This document shows positions 1 to 12,894 of a stretch of 64,000 bases of DNA, piece by piece. The notes below the pieces were generated by a model. It made no database searches. It had not been told where the DNA came from and was given only the letters and a program-made list of their open reading frames with translations. Numbering within the stretch: position 1 is the first letter of the stretch; every line of letters begins with the position of its first letter. Origin of the DNA: Taeniopygia guttata (Eukaryota; Chordata; Aves; Passeriformes; Estrildidae); contig NC_133032.1 of the NCBI RefSeq assembly GCF_048771995.1, positions 28,421,501 through 28,485,500 on the forward strand, read 5' to 3'. Made by a program: the position numbers and the translations under genes.

Positions 1-306
1 GTGCTGTAGGTTCGATTTTTGACCAAAACAGTTCCAGTAACAAAGTGATGCTGTCACTTTTGCTGGGCAGCATTCTTTGTCACTCTGCCTCACCCATGAC
101 CAGACTGGAGGAGGGTGTGCAGTGGGCTGGGAGGGGACATTGCCAGGCAGGTGACACGAGCTAGATACTCCATATCACGTAACAGCATGCTCAGCAGTAA
201 GAGAGACAACAAGGGGGGTTTGGAGGGTTTGCCATCTTTTGCTCAGAAACCTGTGTGCTTCAGCCTGCACACAGCAAGCGACTTATTCACTTCACAGCAT
301 CACTAG
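1..306. other. Unassigned single-copy sequence
   Basis: I see no gene, RNA or repeat signature here. A 63-codon open frame at 115-306 runs up to the edge of the CR1 fragment and has no recognisable domain. It is best read as a chance frame. Confidence 0.5.
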
Positions 307-585
307 CATTGAGAGGGACCTCTGGAGATAACCCAGCCTAATACCCCTGCCAAGGCAAGGTCCCCTGGAGCAAGTGGCACAGGTAAGTTGGGAATGTCTC
401 CAGCAAGGGAGATTCCACATCCTGGGCAACTTGTTCCAGTGCTCTACCACATTCAAGTTGAGGTGCAAATTCTCATGGTTTATTTTATGGCCATTGTTCC
501 TTGTCCTGCCACTGGGCACCATTGAAAAGAGCCCAGCACCATCCTCTTGACTCTTGCTTTTGAGATGTTTATATGCATTAAATAT
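307..585 (-). mobile_element. CR1 LINE fragment, 3' part, antisense
   Basis: The plus strand carries the usual antisense CR1 order: a short GGGACCTCTGGAG block, then the CTGGGCAAC and TTCCAGTGCTC blocks, then CCTTGTCCTGCCACTGGGCACC and a CCATCCTCTTGAC block. CR1 is the dominant avian non-LTR retrotransposon, and most copies are 5'-truncated. This copy keeps about 280 bp of the 3' part but lacks the terminal 8-bp (ATTCTGTG-type) repeats. Many substitutions and small gaps show that it is old. The 76-codon minus-strand frame inside it is not a gene. Confidence 0.85.
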
Positions 586-3500
586 CTTGCTTAATTATTC
601 CACTTATGAAACAAGTTTATTCCTCTCACTTTTGACGCCATCAAGTCAGTTCTCCAAGAGTCATAGAAGGGTTTGTGTGAGGGATTCAGAAGAAATACAT
701 GTGATCAGCCCCAGCAGAGCACTGTGCCATCCCTTGGGAATGCACTGCCACACCAAGCCCCACTGCCTCCCCAGGAACACCCAAACCAGCACTGCAGGGA
801 GAGTTTCACTCATAATTACTCATAACTTCACACTAAGAATAGACCATACACTGTTTTGTAGCACCATTCTGTCATTCCTGCAGGGAATAGGAAAGCATCA
901 TCTCTAACTTTTCTCAGTCATGGGCACACAAATAAATACATGAAATAAAATGCTCAGGCACCCAGAGATCATGGTCACTATTAAAGCTTTTTCCTCAGGT
1001 GGGGAGCAAAGTCTTGTGGGTGCAAACAACCCCGAGTGTTCTCCTGAACTCGTCTGCAAGGATGTATAACTAAACCTTCATTTGTTTCTATGCAACTATT
1101 CCATCAAAGTCTCACTCCCAAAACTTTCTTTCCAGCAGCCAAAGCCAAAACTTTTAAAAAGCCAAATATTTTGAGGCGATATCAAGCAAATGCCTCAAAG
1201 GCATGCCCTGAGAGCAGCCCACACTGCCCCAAGCCCTCAGGCGGGTGGGCACGGCCACCACGGCAGCACAGTAGCCCTCAGGGCACTCATCAAACATGTG
1301 GTTTGATGGTTTTTCTGGAGTTTTCCTGGGGTTTGGGTTTTTAATTTTGGATTTTAAGTTATCTCTGCCCCAGGCCAGGTTCCATCAGGCAGCTGGTTGT
1401 TCAGTAACCTTAATCCACACAACAGGGGCGAACCTCAGCAGCCAATGCTGAACTTCCCCAGTTAATTATGCTTCATTAACCTAATTAATATTGTTACTTC
1501 TTCATGAGCACTGTAATTTTTCTACTATGGCTAACACCTAGCAAAGGTTTTTCAACAAGTTGCTATTTTAGAACAGAGCTTGGGAACAATACTAAGTTTT
1601 CGTGCTTAGATTGCTAAGAACTGGGCACAAAGAAGGCAGAACTTATGGACAACAAGGACATGTTGCAGAAACCTGAGATAAAGAAAAAACTAACAAAGAA
1701 AACTTAGCAATTGCACTGAAAAACTCTCAGAGAAAAAGACAATAAAAAGACTACAAATGTGGGCTAATTAGCTTGAGAATGGAGAAACCAATAAAAGAGT
1801 ACTAATTAATGAAGAGAATTACACAATTTATAGCCAATGTACATTAATTTCTTTGTTTGCTAAAAAATACAAATATTGAGACATTTTCCAGGTAGGCCTG
1901 TACATTTGGGGAGCAATCACACACACACCAAGCGCTGAGAATAAAGTAACCTGCCTCTTAATACTAACATCAGTTTGATTTATCCCAACATTTTTGGTGA
2001 CAGTAGGGCACCACCACGAGTTAAAAGCAACAGCAACACACGTACATACTGGTTCTTGAAGGTGGACTTGCTGGTCTTGCTTCAGGGAAGCAAGGTGTGC
2101 TCCTGCATTCCCCATAGGAGCTCCTGGAGCAGCCCCAGGCGTGCAAAATGGAGCCCAGGCTCCTTTGCAGCAGAGTTACATTAAGCAGAGTTAATTGGGA
2201 CCAGCTGTGGTGCTGCAGTCACACCTGAAGACTATGATTGTTAATTGGGTGCAATCGGGTTGGGAGAACTTTCTGGAGGGGGCAGAAGGGCTTGGTGGAC
2301 CTTAGCTTCTATTTGGGGTGCCCACATGATGCTGGATGCACAACTGGGGCTCGCCTCAATGCTTAGCAGCCTTGGAAAGCATGCCAGGTGTTAGGGCTTC
2401 AGAAATGGTTCTAGATTGGGGTGATATGAAGGAAGGTCACCCCTTCCCCTGTGCCTTTCTTGTTCTTCATAGAAACAACATGGGTCCTGAGAGGACCAGG
2501 AGCCTGACAAAGCATCCAAGATTCACTGCAGACCCAAATTCTCCACATGGGATATGTGGAAAATATTTCTCTGACATCCACCAAAAGATACAGCTTCTAT
2601 GAGGAAAGAAAAGTCAATAAAAATATGTCCTTCAGTAACTAGTTGTGACTGAGCACATGCATTTAAAAAAGCCCTCACTATTTGCATTCTACTTATTTTT
2701 AATGTTAGAGGCCTAGCAATGTTGGTAATTAGTGCAAGTGCGCTGTAAAGTCAATTTGAAAGTGGGCATGTAAAAAATACTGAATTTGTAATATTTTACT
2801 GCCTCATGAAGGGCATCTAATTTGGACATTGAACATTTTTGCAGTGAGTAAGCACTTCTATGAATTTCAATGCATGTAGTTTCCCACAGAGTGAAATTTT
2901 TATGGAAAGTTGCACAATTCTGAGCAGCAAATACTCTGTGTGCTTAGTTAGCAGTTTTATGAGCAGCCAAGTTGTGGTTGCTATCAGGTATCTTTTTTTG
3001 TTATGTGCTCTTCTTTAACTTCACAGCATGTATAAAGGCTCTTCTTAGGAGAAAATCGTCTTTCCACTGAGAATTAATCTTTTTTGGTACGCTCTCTATT
3101 TCTGGCTTTCACTCTTCTGCTGCTGTCAAAATCCAGGTTCTCTACAAGGTGACTGACACATTGAGTACCTCTTCCTTCCTTCCCTTGAATTTAATAATAA
3201 AGAATCTACAGACATAATGGTTTGTTTATGCTTTTGTGCATTTTCTGTTGAAGGAATTTTCCCTTTTATATGACTATTTTACTCCAATTTAAGGCTGAGA
3301 TAGAGCCACACTGTTAAAATTATCCAATGGGGGCCAACGAAGTCAATACCTCTCCAGTCTGTAAAGTCTACTTCCTGCCATTTTCAGGGTCCTCAAGATT
3401 TAAAAGGATTCCAAATCAACTGTAGTAATTCTGAAATTTGATAAAGTTGTCATGGATAGTTCAGTGAAGATCTCTAATCACTGAAAGCAAAAAAGGAGAA

Positions 3501-4975
3501 TGAGACTAACATTGATGGTATTTATAATGCACTTGGGTACAGTGGCAAAGCTATCCTTAATATTGATCAGTATAGGAGAAGTTATGTGACACAAGGGGAT
3601 TAAAGCAGCAAAGGTTATCATTTCAAAGAAAACTTTGAAGATGAGGTTGTTTATATTTAACAGGAGACACATAAGGTAATATTTAAAAATTAACGATATT
3701 TCAATTATTACATTTCAATTATTTCTGTGCATCTCATAACACTACAGATTTGACCTCTGTCTCTGTACTTGTACATAGAAAGTATATTATAATGTGAGTT
3801 ATCCAAATAAAATAAATCCTAATTGGGGAGGGCGAGGGCGTGGTGCAAACAGCAATTATAAAGGATTTCCTGTGTGGAGGGCTGGTAACTCTGTTACTGA
3901 GTGATGTAAATGAGATCAGAATTTAGTCCAAGGTTCTGTTCTCCATTCCTAAACCGGTTACCTCCCACTGTGGCAGATGTGAATACATATGGGAGAACAG
4001 AACGGATCAGATCCATCTAGTGGGAGGACAGGAACAATGTACATATTGATCTCTTCCATGTAACCACAGATCAAAGAATTTTCACATGGAACGGGAATGT
4101 ATGTATTTGTTTCATATATGACATACTTGCATTTTTAATAAGCATTACATTAAAAATCATGGAAAGCAACAGCAAATGAAGATATGAAAATGACCACCAG
4201 AAGTTATGTCACCAGATATCCTTTGAATCAACACATTCTACTTTTTTAGCTTTTTAGCTAATGTTAAATTCAGAATTTTTCTATGTTTGAGCTTGGAGCC
4301 CTTTAAATATACCTAATAAGAACTGAAATATTTCTAATAAGAAATAGGGCATGGTATAACTTTTTCTTTCTAATTCTTCATCCCTGCCCTGTCTGTAGTC
4401 TCACTCTTAATGCCATTAGTATTTGTTACTTTTTACAATGACTGGTTTCCTGGAATGCATTTTCCAAGAGGAGTTCATGGTAACTATTTATTGTGATGCG
4501 ATCTTATTTTTGTTTCTGTCACATAGTAAAAAGTTACCTTTACAAAAAAAAAGCTGAAGTCATGACAAAAAATCATCCAGAAAGTTTCTGAATTATAAAA
4601 ATATGTAAATTATGCAAAACCAAGTCTTGTCTGAAGGGTGAGAGACAGGAAGCCTTAAAGTAAGTTGACACAGTTTGTGAAGTGACAGACAGGCCTTGTT
4701 CTTGTGCAGGTTTTAAAATGGTAAGAAATTCAAAGAAAAATGTGAGTTAAACTGAAAATCACACATCTCCACAAATCTGAAGGAAATGTTTCCTGGGATT
4801 ATTAATTTGCTAGTGTGAATGTCCAGCATCTTGGCACATGAGAGTCACCTCTGTCTGGTCAAAAGTTTAATGGAACATGGGTTTCATTAATACTTCCACC
4901 ATTTTTTTTGCAATATTTTTCCATTTCTACACTAAGCAGAAATAGCAATTGAACTGCAAATTTTTTTCTCTATCT
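586..4975. other. AT-rich noncoding DNA, no gene recognised
   Basis: This is about 4.4 kb without a supportable gene. Open frames are all under about 120 codons and have no domains I know. A slightly GC-richer patch lies near 1,200-1,330. The stretch 2,640-2,990 is low in repeats and could be conserved noncoding DNA, but only a cross-species alignment could show that. A short CATAGAA-type motif near 661 hints at further CR1 debris and is too weak to call. Confidence 0.5.
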
Positions 4976-4996
4976 CTCTGTTGTATTTTTCTGCAG

Positions 4997-5148
4997 ATGT
5001 CCTCAGAAAGGATTCGCTGCTGCCATAAGAAAACTGCAACTGATGATGGAAAATGCATTGGATCAAATTATTCCTTCAAAATGGGCTCAGCCTTGCAAGA
5101 AAAGGACAAAGAACATGAAAGTAGAGGATGTGATTTTTGTTGCCTAAG
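4997..5148 (+). other. Weak exon-like or retroelement-like open block
   Basis: A pyrimidine tract ending in TTTTCTGCAG stands immediately before the block at 4,988-4,996, like a splice acceptor. Two frames stay open after it. One starts with ATG and reads 50 codons, rich in Cys and Lys. The other reads about 48 codons with a basic stretch followed by a Lys-Val-Glu-Asp-Val-Ile-type segment, which loosely recalls the basic end of a retroelement integrase. No catalytic motif is visible and the match is impressionistic. It may be chance. Confidence 0.15.
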
Positions 5149-5150
5149 AT

Positions 5151-5326
5151 GATGGGAGTGGATCCTAGCAGGGAAGTGCACCCATTCACCTGCCCTTTGT
5201 ATTGTACACTAGTTTAATTCCTGTTCCTGTTCGCAGGAGCAACTGGCTGGAAATAAGAGAGAAGTGGCAGAGCTTTCCAAAGGTGGTGGAAGTTCTCATC
5301 ACCATGACAAGAAAACAAGAGAAGAA
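5151..5326. other. Short unassigned stretch left of an LTR
   Basis: A second acceptor-like tract (CCTGTTCGCAG) ends at about 5,237 and is followed by an open frame rich in Lys, Glu and His. The solo LTR beginning at 5,333 interrupts that frame. Removing the LTR and one TSD copy leads to a stop within two codons, so no gene is supported. Confidence 0.3.
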
Positions 5327-5332
5327 GGGAGA
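5327..5332. repeat. 6-bp target-site duplication, left copy (LTR A1)
   Basis: GGGAGA directly precedes the TG that opens the LTR. The same six bases follow the closing CA at 5,861-5,866. A perfect 6-bp duplication fits ERV2/ERVK-type integration. Confidence 0.85.
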
Positions 5333-5860
5333 TGTCTTGGTGGTTTTTCATGAACAGGATGGGACTGCTGGGGTACATTCCTTGAGCTTTATTTCAGCAT
5401 CAGCCTCATTGCATGGTTGAGACAAGTGGAAGATGGCAAAAGCTCATGCACAGCCAGCAGCAGCCAAAGATTTCTTTGTTACAGAGCATTTTAAAAACTT
5501 TCTAGCCAACAGCACATTGCTAAAGCTCACAGATAATTGTTTTAGCCAATCACTAAAAGCACACGTACACCTGCTTCATACAATGCTTGTCTGCTCTCTT
5601 TTAACAATACACAATACTTCGTTATTAAGCTTATAACCTTCTAATATCTCACTAAGCATATTTTTCTGCAGTCTCAAGGTCTATCTTAGCCAAGCCTAAA
5701 ACTCAAGCTATTGTTTCATGTCCTTGCTTGCTGTACTATTGTAACTTTTCTACTTTCAGACTTTGCAGCTATAGCTAGTTCTAAGTTTTCTGTTCTTTCT
5801 CTTTCTAAGGCCTGCCTTCCCAGCTTTCTGAAAATCATCCCACCATTACTATTTCCCACA
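5333..5860 (-). mobile_element. Solo LTR, family A copy 1 (ERVK-like), minus
   Basis: This 528-bp element opens with TG and closes with CA on the plus strand and is bracketed by perfect GGGAGA duplications. Read on the minus strand it begins TGTGGGAAATAG and carries a poly(A) signal AATAAA (plus-strand TTTATT at 5,388-5,393) about 55 bp before its 3' end, as expected for R/U5. A second copy at 21,780-22,288 aligns over its full length in the opposite orientation. There is no internal retroviral sequence on either side, so this is a solo LTR left by LTR-LTR recombination. The open frames inside it are not genes. The class assignment rests on TSD length only. Confidence 0.9.
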
Positions 5861-5866
5861 GGGAGA
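5861..5866. repeat. 6-bp target-site duplication, right copy (LTR A1)
   Basis: GGGAGA matches the left copy exactly, at 5,327-5,332. Confidence 0.85.
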
Positions 5867-6338
5867 GATTAAAACCCTCTTACAGCTGTTCCCCTCTCTA
5901 GAAAATATCTGCTTAGGCCAGTGTGCTGTTTCACACAATTTCCAAGGACTAGAATATAATCAGTGCTGAAACCTGTTTAACATTCACCTGAAAACTGTTA
6001 TTTGCACACTGGTTTACGTAGGAGCTTTAGATCTTGACCACTGTACTCGGGAGCATATAAAGAAACACCAAAAATTTGATTACTGTCCTGTAGGGAAAAA
6101 TAAGCACTTAAACCTGGTCAGTTCCAAATATTCTATATTGCCTTATAACTGTATTCCTAGAATACAGGGGGGATAAATCTTGTAAAGCTTAATAAATTAT
6201 GTATTAATTTCATTTTCTGAGTCACTGCAGTTGTTTTGCAACATATTTGTCCCAAAGCAGAAGTTCAGAAGTGGGCTCCAACCTGTCACATGATAAAAAG
6301 GAGAAAACTTGAAACAGGGAAAAAAGTAAATACTTTAA
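5867..6338. other. Unassigned AT-rich sequence
   Basis: No gene or repeat family is recognised between the LTR and the microsatellite. Confidence 0.5.
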
Positions 6339-6414
6339 ATATATATATTAGATATATATTTCATATATACTTTAAATTTTATGTATATGTATATATACAC
6401 ACACACACACACAA
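6339..6414. repeat. (AT)n / (GTAT)n / (CA)n compound microsatellite
   Basis: Alternating A/T runs pass into a GTATAT stretch and then into about nine CA dinucleotides. It is a compound simple repeat and likely length-polymorphic. Confidence 0.85.
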
Positions 6415-6927
6415 GGTGTAGGTCCTAAGGGCTGTATCTGCAAACAAAATCCTTCAGTTTAACAACCAGTACAGAGCTGCCATTCTGACACTGGAAAAGT
6501 TGGCCCCTTTTGCTACACTTTTTATTAGAGGAGAGAAGAGAAATCTGAATTCTGGATGGTCACTTGGCAGTTTCCAAGGCTACAGTAAACTGTGCTACCT
6601 TAAAACAGCCCAGAGGACAAGAGTTCATATTTCCTCAAAAATAGTCTAAACATAGTAGTGATTTAGAAACAGAGACGAGGGAAAAAGGAAAAACAAATAC
6701 AAAATGTAACTACATCTAGAGCATCTCAGCTCTCTGGAAAAGAGATTTTTTTTTTTTGACATGCCTTCAGTCCACACACACAGTAAATTATTTATTAATA
6801 TAACCTGGTACAAAAATTATGTGAAGGAAAAAAAAGACAAAATTAAGGCTATGGTAATCAGTTATCAAATGTTCACTATAAAAGCCAGGGAATCTCAGAA
6901 AACAGGAAACTGGACAAGACAAACGCA
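6415..6927. other. Unassigned sequence with a short T tract
   Basis: No gene is seen. A run of T lies near 6,748-6,758 and several A-rich patches follow. Nothing else is recognisable. Confidence 0.5.
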
Positions 6928-6931
6928 GATC
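6928..6931. repeat. 4-bp target-site duplication, left copy (LTR E)
   Basis: GATC precedes the opening TG of the LTR and recurs at 7,210-7,213. By chance the wider nine-base string CAGATCTGA occurs at both junctions. Confidence 0.6.
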
Positions 6932-7209
6932 TGAACCAATGTGGTTAATCAAACATTCTCCGTTTATTCGAGATAAGATGGTAGTTTATATAAGCTTCTA
7001 CATAGTTTACAAAAACAAAGGCACTCTGATTGGCAAACTAACATTGTTTACCTTTTCCTTAAAGTGGCCTAAACCTCACACTATAAACCTAAACTACTTC
7101 ACACCCAGACAGCCCAGTGGTCCCCATCACACCTTAATACAATTTCTAACTGCACCACAAACTCTTAATTTCTAACTGCGTCACAGGCTGGAAGGCCTCA
7201 CAAGGCCCA
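6932..7209 (-). mobile_element. Short solo LTR, family E (ERV1-like), minus
   Basis: This is a compact 278-bp LTR. Read on the minus strand it runs from TGGGCC to GGTTCA. It contains a TATA-type box, TTATATAA, at 6,986-6,993. About 20 bp further along that strand is the poly(A) signal AATAAA (plus-strand TTTATT at 6,963-6,968), followed by a roughly 30-bp U5. The order promoter, poly(A) signal, short U5 is the standard LTR layout. Flanking GATC duplications give a 4-bp TSD, as in gammaretrovirus-like ERV1 elements. No second copy or internal region is visible here. Confidence 0.75.
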
Positions 7210-7213
7210 GATC
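7210..7213. repeat. 4-bp target-site duplication, right copy (LTR E)
   Basis: GATC matches 6,928-6,931. Confidence 0.6.
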
Positions 7214-10200
7214 TGAGGCCTAGGCTGGAGTAGCTCAAATCTCATAACTCATGTCCTCTTTCTCTCAAAAATGCTGCAACACACTATCTCGATTTTTAGA
7301 GGATTTGTTTTAATAGTATTATGTTCCTAGAAATGGGTTCAATCATATCTCCTTTGGACTAATTTATTTGTCAAGACACAGTATGATAAATACTAAGCAG
7401 TCCTGAATTCAATGTCCATATGTCAAATTGCTGTTCTGTTTGCTATCAGCTGATGTTTATTTGTTCAGAAGCCTCCTAATATTCTTCAGAGCCGCTATTA
7501 TCACCTAAATTTAAATTCTTTACATCTGTACATTTCTTATGCTCTCTAGAGGAAAAGATTTAGGACCTTCAAAAGATTCTTCACAGCAAGAACTTAGTTT
7601 AGCATTGTGGCCTGTCCTCTCTCCATCAGTCATATGATAACCTGAGGGGAAACATTCTTCTAACTTAGATATTTGAGTTAGTTGCCAAATGGCAAGAAAG
7701 ATAAATATCCTTGTTTCTCATCTTTTTAAATATTTCCCTCAGGATCTCATTTGTTCTTGGGGGTAATTTACTATTTTAAACGTAGAAGGATTAAGCCTTT
7801 AGCTAAAAACAAAAGCAAAGTTACAGAGAGAAAGAATATGAGAAGGAATAAATATATTAACATGGCAAATAATTTAGCCATTTTTCTGTTTGCATTTCAA
7901 CCACTACTTTATAACTAATTAAATCAGACCATTTGGTTGTATTTTTTTATCAATATATTATTTTTTTAATCTACCCTCTCAGAAGTGATCAATTTGAAAG
8001 ATTAGACTGTAAAAAACCTGCATATTTCATCATGAAATGAACTTCAAGTTAAAAAAGAAGTCAGTGAGGGTACCTACAATATAAACCAATCCACTCTAAA
8101 GATACCAATTGTGCCTTTTGAATTCACCTGGTTAAAAAAATATAAATGTTTTAATTTATTTGGTTCAGAGGAAAAGTGATGGTTTGATACTTGCCATTTC
8201 TACAATTCAGAAATTTCTAAATCTCCCCTCAGTTGTCTTACAGACCATTTCTTCATTATTTCTTGCAGCTTTTCCAGTTTCTAATTTTCCACATAAAGTT
8301 GTGGTTTTATTAACATACATGACACAAAGTGAAGGTTTAAATAAAGTAACTACAGATGGCAAGCACAAATTTTTAGCAACAAAGGTAACTGATCAGTCAA
8401 ACCAGTTCAAATTAACTGTGGAGTATTCAAAGTTTTACCTTCAAAGCAATACTGGGAGAGGTGTGTTAGGACAATAGTGACCATTAAAAGCAGAACATAA
8501 GTCAGGCTGTCCAACCTCAATTAGGGTGTTTGATATTTCTAACACAGAGGTATCAGGGTAAACATGGAAGCTGGTGCTTTACTAAAACAGATAAGATGGT
8601 CTATATGTCTTGTTCTTCTATAGATGCTTGATATTTTAAAGTCATCAAAACAAATGCTTCAGTCATAGCAGACTGCTGAAAATCAGAATTTGAATTGTGA
8701 GCTCCAGCACTGCCTTCTACATCAGCAAATTACATATATTATTTAAATGTATGCATATTTTTATGGAAGTATTACCTACGCTGCTGCTCCATGGATTTAA
8801 CCTCATGTTTGCAAATCACATGACTGGCAGAGTTCATAATCCCAAAATCACCAAGGGCCCTAAAGCCTTGCAGTAGACTAACAGGGCAAGACACTGCCAT
8901 AGAAATAATTAAATATATAATAAAACACACAGAAGAATTTAAAACTTAAACTATGTATATATATATATATCTTTTTTTTCAACTTTCCTAGGGCTTAGAG
9001 CCGACTGAGCAGAACGCTAGCTGGCATGAATCCAGATGGTGCCCCAATTTCTTTAAGTAGATGCCAGTGTCTAGCCTGGTGTGTCTGTTATTAGAAGAAG
9101 AAAAAGAGCACAAATATTAAGCCCTATTAAAGTAACCCATATGGGCCCCTGAAGTGATTAAGTGAAACAGCACACAGTGTTCTTTCCATGTGCTAAATTG
9201 CAGCAGAAATTTCTGTTCACTCCCCTCTTTTCTAATGAGAGCTGCTTCTTTTTGTGACTAAAAGGAGTGCAGAGAGCAGAATAGTCCTGGAAACAGCAGT
9301 TTAACCTCTTGCTGATTCAACAATAATTTAGCCAAACAAGTGGAATCTTCAAATGCACTTATCAATGAGGAAAATTGTTTCTCTTAAATACTTATTAAAA
9401 GGTCTGGGGGAAAGCATGTGTATTCTTACCATGGAAATCCCCCCTTTCTTACATTAAATACTCCTTGCTCATCTCTGCAGAGATGATGTTCTTATTGGAC
9501 TAAAGGCTGATGAGATCTTTTTCATAAGATATATTTTAATTACTTTACCAGACATGTATAATGTATTTATATCTTAAAGTATTCATTTCATTACCTACTT
9601 TTGTGAAGCATTTATTGCATTCTATCTGTAATAGCGCTCAAGAGAAAGTAGAAAGCAGAAAGAAACATAAGGGGTCAATGGAAAGGGAAAAGATTGAAAC
9701 CCATCTAAGAGAACTGGATATAAGACTAAAGGTTAATTTAGACATCTGATATCTGACCCAGAAATGTGTAAATCAGGAGAGCAGAACCCCTTTTACAAAG
9801 GCACAAGGTTGTTTCTTTAGACATGAATAGTTCAGTGTGCAAAACAGTGGTTAACAGGGCATATAATTTAAAAATCCTGCTTCCACAACAGATGGCTTTA
9901 TTTACCCTGTTTAGAAACTTGACATGGGGAAATCTTCCACTGGAAGCGCAGTTGTGAGTGCTGCAAAATAATCAGATGTGGGTCAAATATCAGATTGCCC
10001 TAATACTTGGTGCCAGTGTTTATGTCAGATTGTCATAATCTGTCCAAAGCAGGAAAAGATTCAAATAATTACATGTATTTAGTGTGTGATGTTTTCCCTC
10101 CCAAAATAATGGTGACCAAGTCTCAAGTGAAACATCCATAAGGGAACAGCTTTCCAGTGCTGCTTTTTTCCATTTGGTACAGTGCTTGCAGTGTGACTTT

Positions 10201-12890
10201 TGCAACATCCTTTCTTGCCTTCTGATAAGTTCTGGGAAATATGAAGCCATGTAAAAATCAGGGTATGCTGAAGAGTGAAGAGTGGCTTATGGATAAAAAC
10301 ACTGAAGAGCAGCTCTAGGAGGCACTGGAAGGAAATGCTGGAAAACACTGCTCAGTGCTCTTCAGATTTCCTTGCTAATGAATGTCTTATACCTAAGAAA
10401 GTACCAAATGTTTTCCCTGCTCCTTATTTTTTTGCCCAAGAATGCTGCTGACCAGCCTGACCAGAGGAAAAGTAAAAGGTGCTGTAGCAAAGGACACCCA
10501 AACAAGTAATCAAAGGAGAGCCTGGAAAATAGGAGGCAGGATATCAGTACTCTGTGTTGGGTGATGGGAGATAATGTTTTGTTTGGAGGAGAAAGTGGCC
10601 TAAGTTAAAATGGAGATGTGTCTCCAGAGTCCATGGGCATCCTGAGTACATGACAGAGCTGCTAGGAGATGATACCCCTTTAAAAAATCATTTTACTTCT
10701 GAGTTCAGTATCTATCCATCCTGGCCATACAGTAAAGGATAAAAAACAAAAAAGAAAAAAAACCCCAAATGTGTGGTTAGCTTATGGATTCTGAGGGTCT
10801 GGGGCTGGTTTTGGGGTTTTTTTTTTTCCAAATTTCTGTAAAACCAGATGCAGTTTCTAAGGTCATTGACCATTTCCTGTGTGATTTGCTAATAGCAACA
10901 GAACCAAATTCCCATGGTGGATCAAGCATAAGCATAACCTAGAATATATTTTTCTGCTGTTTGCTTCAGAGGAATGTCATTAGCACAACAAAACTACACT
11001 GATCTGACTGGACTTCTCACAGACTTTCCCTCAAACTGTGGAGCCAGAACAGAGAGAACCACAGAACTGGTAAATTAAAGTACAGAATTGGGATGCTCTT
11101 CAGCTTTACTAATTTCTAAACTATCATTAACCTAGAGATGTTACTAATTTTAAGTAGGAATGAACCAAACAAGAGTTTTATCAGTTCACCAACAACACAT
11201 TTTTTAAGGGAAGTAAAAAGAATAGAAGTTATATCAACACTCATCTACAGCTTCATTGTTACTCTACAAGAAATTGGGTGGCTCAATGGCAAGCTAGCAA
11301 AACTGTTTGTTTTATACAGACATTTGCTGAACAGGATAATCAGGATTTTGGGTCTTTCCAGAAAAAGAAATGAGCACAATTTTAAATGCAGTTCTTTAAA
11401 TGTAAGTGTATATTACAAGGGCTGGCAAGCTGATTAATGTTACCTTGGGGTTTATGGCTTGATTAGCTATAAATTCTGCAGTGCTGCTGCAACAACAGCA
11501 ACACAGAATTATATGTGGAGCTTGGTTTTGTGGGTGGGTTTTTTTTTTTGTTCTTGTTGTTGTTTTGTTTTAATTGTGGTATAAATTTCTCTGTTTGATT
11601 CTCTCATTTTTCTTATCCTGAAAGTTTGACTCGCTGATTTTCCCACTGTTGGCTGTCCAAGTTGTGCCTGTCATCTTGGCTCCGAGTGGTAGGCTGGCTG
11701 CAGAGGGAAGGGTTTCATGTGTTCACAGTAGATGTTCTAAATTGCCTCGAGGGCATTCTTGCTGCAAAAACAGATCACGACAAAGCCTAGCGTTTCTAAC
11801 ATATATACCGCGCAGCTGGAAGCTTCTCAGGCTTTCTGTGTGCTGTGGAGGTATTTTGCAACACATCAATGTCAGAAGTTGCTTCTTCAACACTTTCCAT
11901 AATGATTTCCAAGGAAAGGGCTCTAGAAGTCAGGGAAATGCATGGGTTAAGTGTTGTGCAAATTGCACAAATTGTGTTGACCTTTGACATAAACTAACTC
12001 CTTTGAAGTGTTAATTTGGAGAATTTGTCTCCTTACTCTGTAAGTTTAAAAGGCAGATAAAGCACTCTGGTAGTGACAGATTTTTGAGATAAGATAATGC
12101 ATAACAAGGCTTAAACAGAATAGTCCTTTTCTTCTTCAATTTTGGGTGGGGCATAAATTTCTTCTTAGGAAGCCTTGGGGGGACACTAACAAAAAATATT
12201 TTTATTTAGGAGAAATTTAATCTTTAAAAAAGGCAGACAAATCAATCAGTGGATATTGTGGACAAAATACTTTGTCCTTGCCTCCATCAAAAGAGTGGCT
12301 GAAACTGGAGGGGGAAGAAAGGAAAGAAAGGAAAGAACGAGACACTATTTTTTCACGTCTCTAACAATACCATGTCTTTTACTTTTGGATTTTTTCGTGA
12401 CCGCAGTATTGTCTCCTCAAGGAAGTGAAGTCACTTAAATTGCTCCTGTGTGTGGTTTTTCTATTAATACCACTTGCAAGCAGCCTTCCTGCAGAGTTTG
12501 ACTCCGTGTTTTGGCTCGGCCACATCTGGCGACTGTGTGAAAGCAGATGTGCGGGATCAGTGACATTGAGGAAAGGCAGGACACTGACACCAGGTGAATT
12601 CTCTGTGGCCAGGCTCTGCACAGGGGATGCAGCAGGGCAGTGACCCTTCTCCCCGCAGTGGTCCCTTGGAAGGACAAGTGCTAAGCAGGGACAGCTTGTC
12701 ACAGCACCTGCACAGACTGAAGGCACCTCTGCACATCCTAGTCTGCCATAATAGGCTGCAATTTCTGCTTTATGGGCAGAAAATGGTTTTCCTTGAAAAA
12801 CTGGATTGCTGTGATTGTGAAAGTCACAGAAATGACCGTGTTCTGAGGCTCCTGAAACCATTTGGGTTCATATCATTATCACTGCTTTTA
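7214..12890. other. Long AT-rich single-copy region, no gene recognised
   Basis: About 5.7 kb contains no supportable gene. Local features are an (AT)n run at about 8,955-8,971, a T run near 10,817-10,827, a G/T-rich patch near 11,523-11,570 and a GAAAG-type purine run near 12,309-12,338. The 160-codon minus frame at 12,379-12,861 overlaps plus-strand frames of similar quality, has no domain I know, and lies next to LTR-like sequence. I treat it as noncoding. Confidence 0.5.
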
Positions 12891-12894
12891 ATGA

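Noticed and set aside
10754..10828. Complementary A/C and G/T runs near 10.75 and 10.81 kb as a hairpin
   Set aside because: Both arms are simple sequence (A8CCCC against GGGGT11), which pair trivially. No evidence of a real structure.
12379..12861. 160-codon minus-strand frame
   Set aside because: Overlaps several plus-strand frames of similar quality, shows no domain and lies beside LTR-like sequence.
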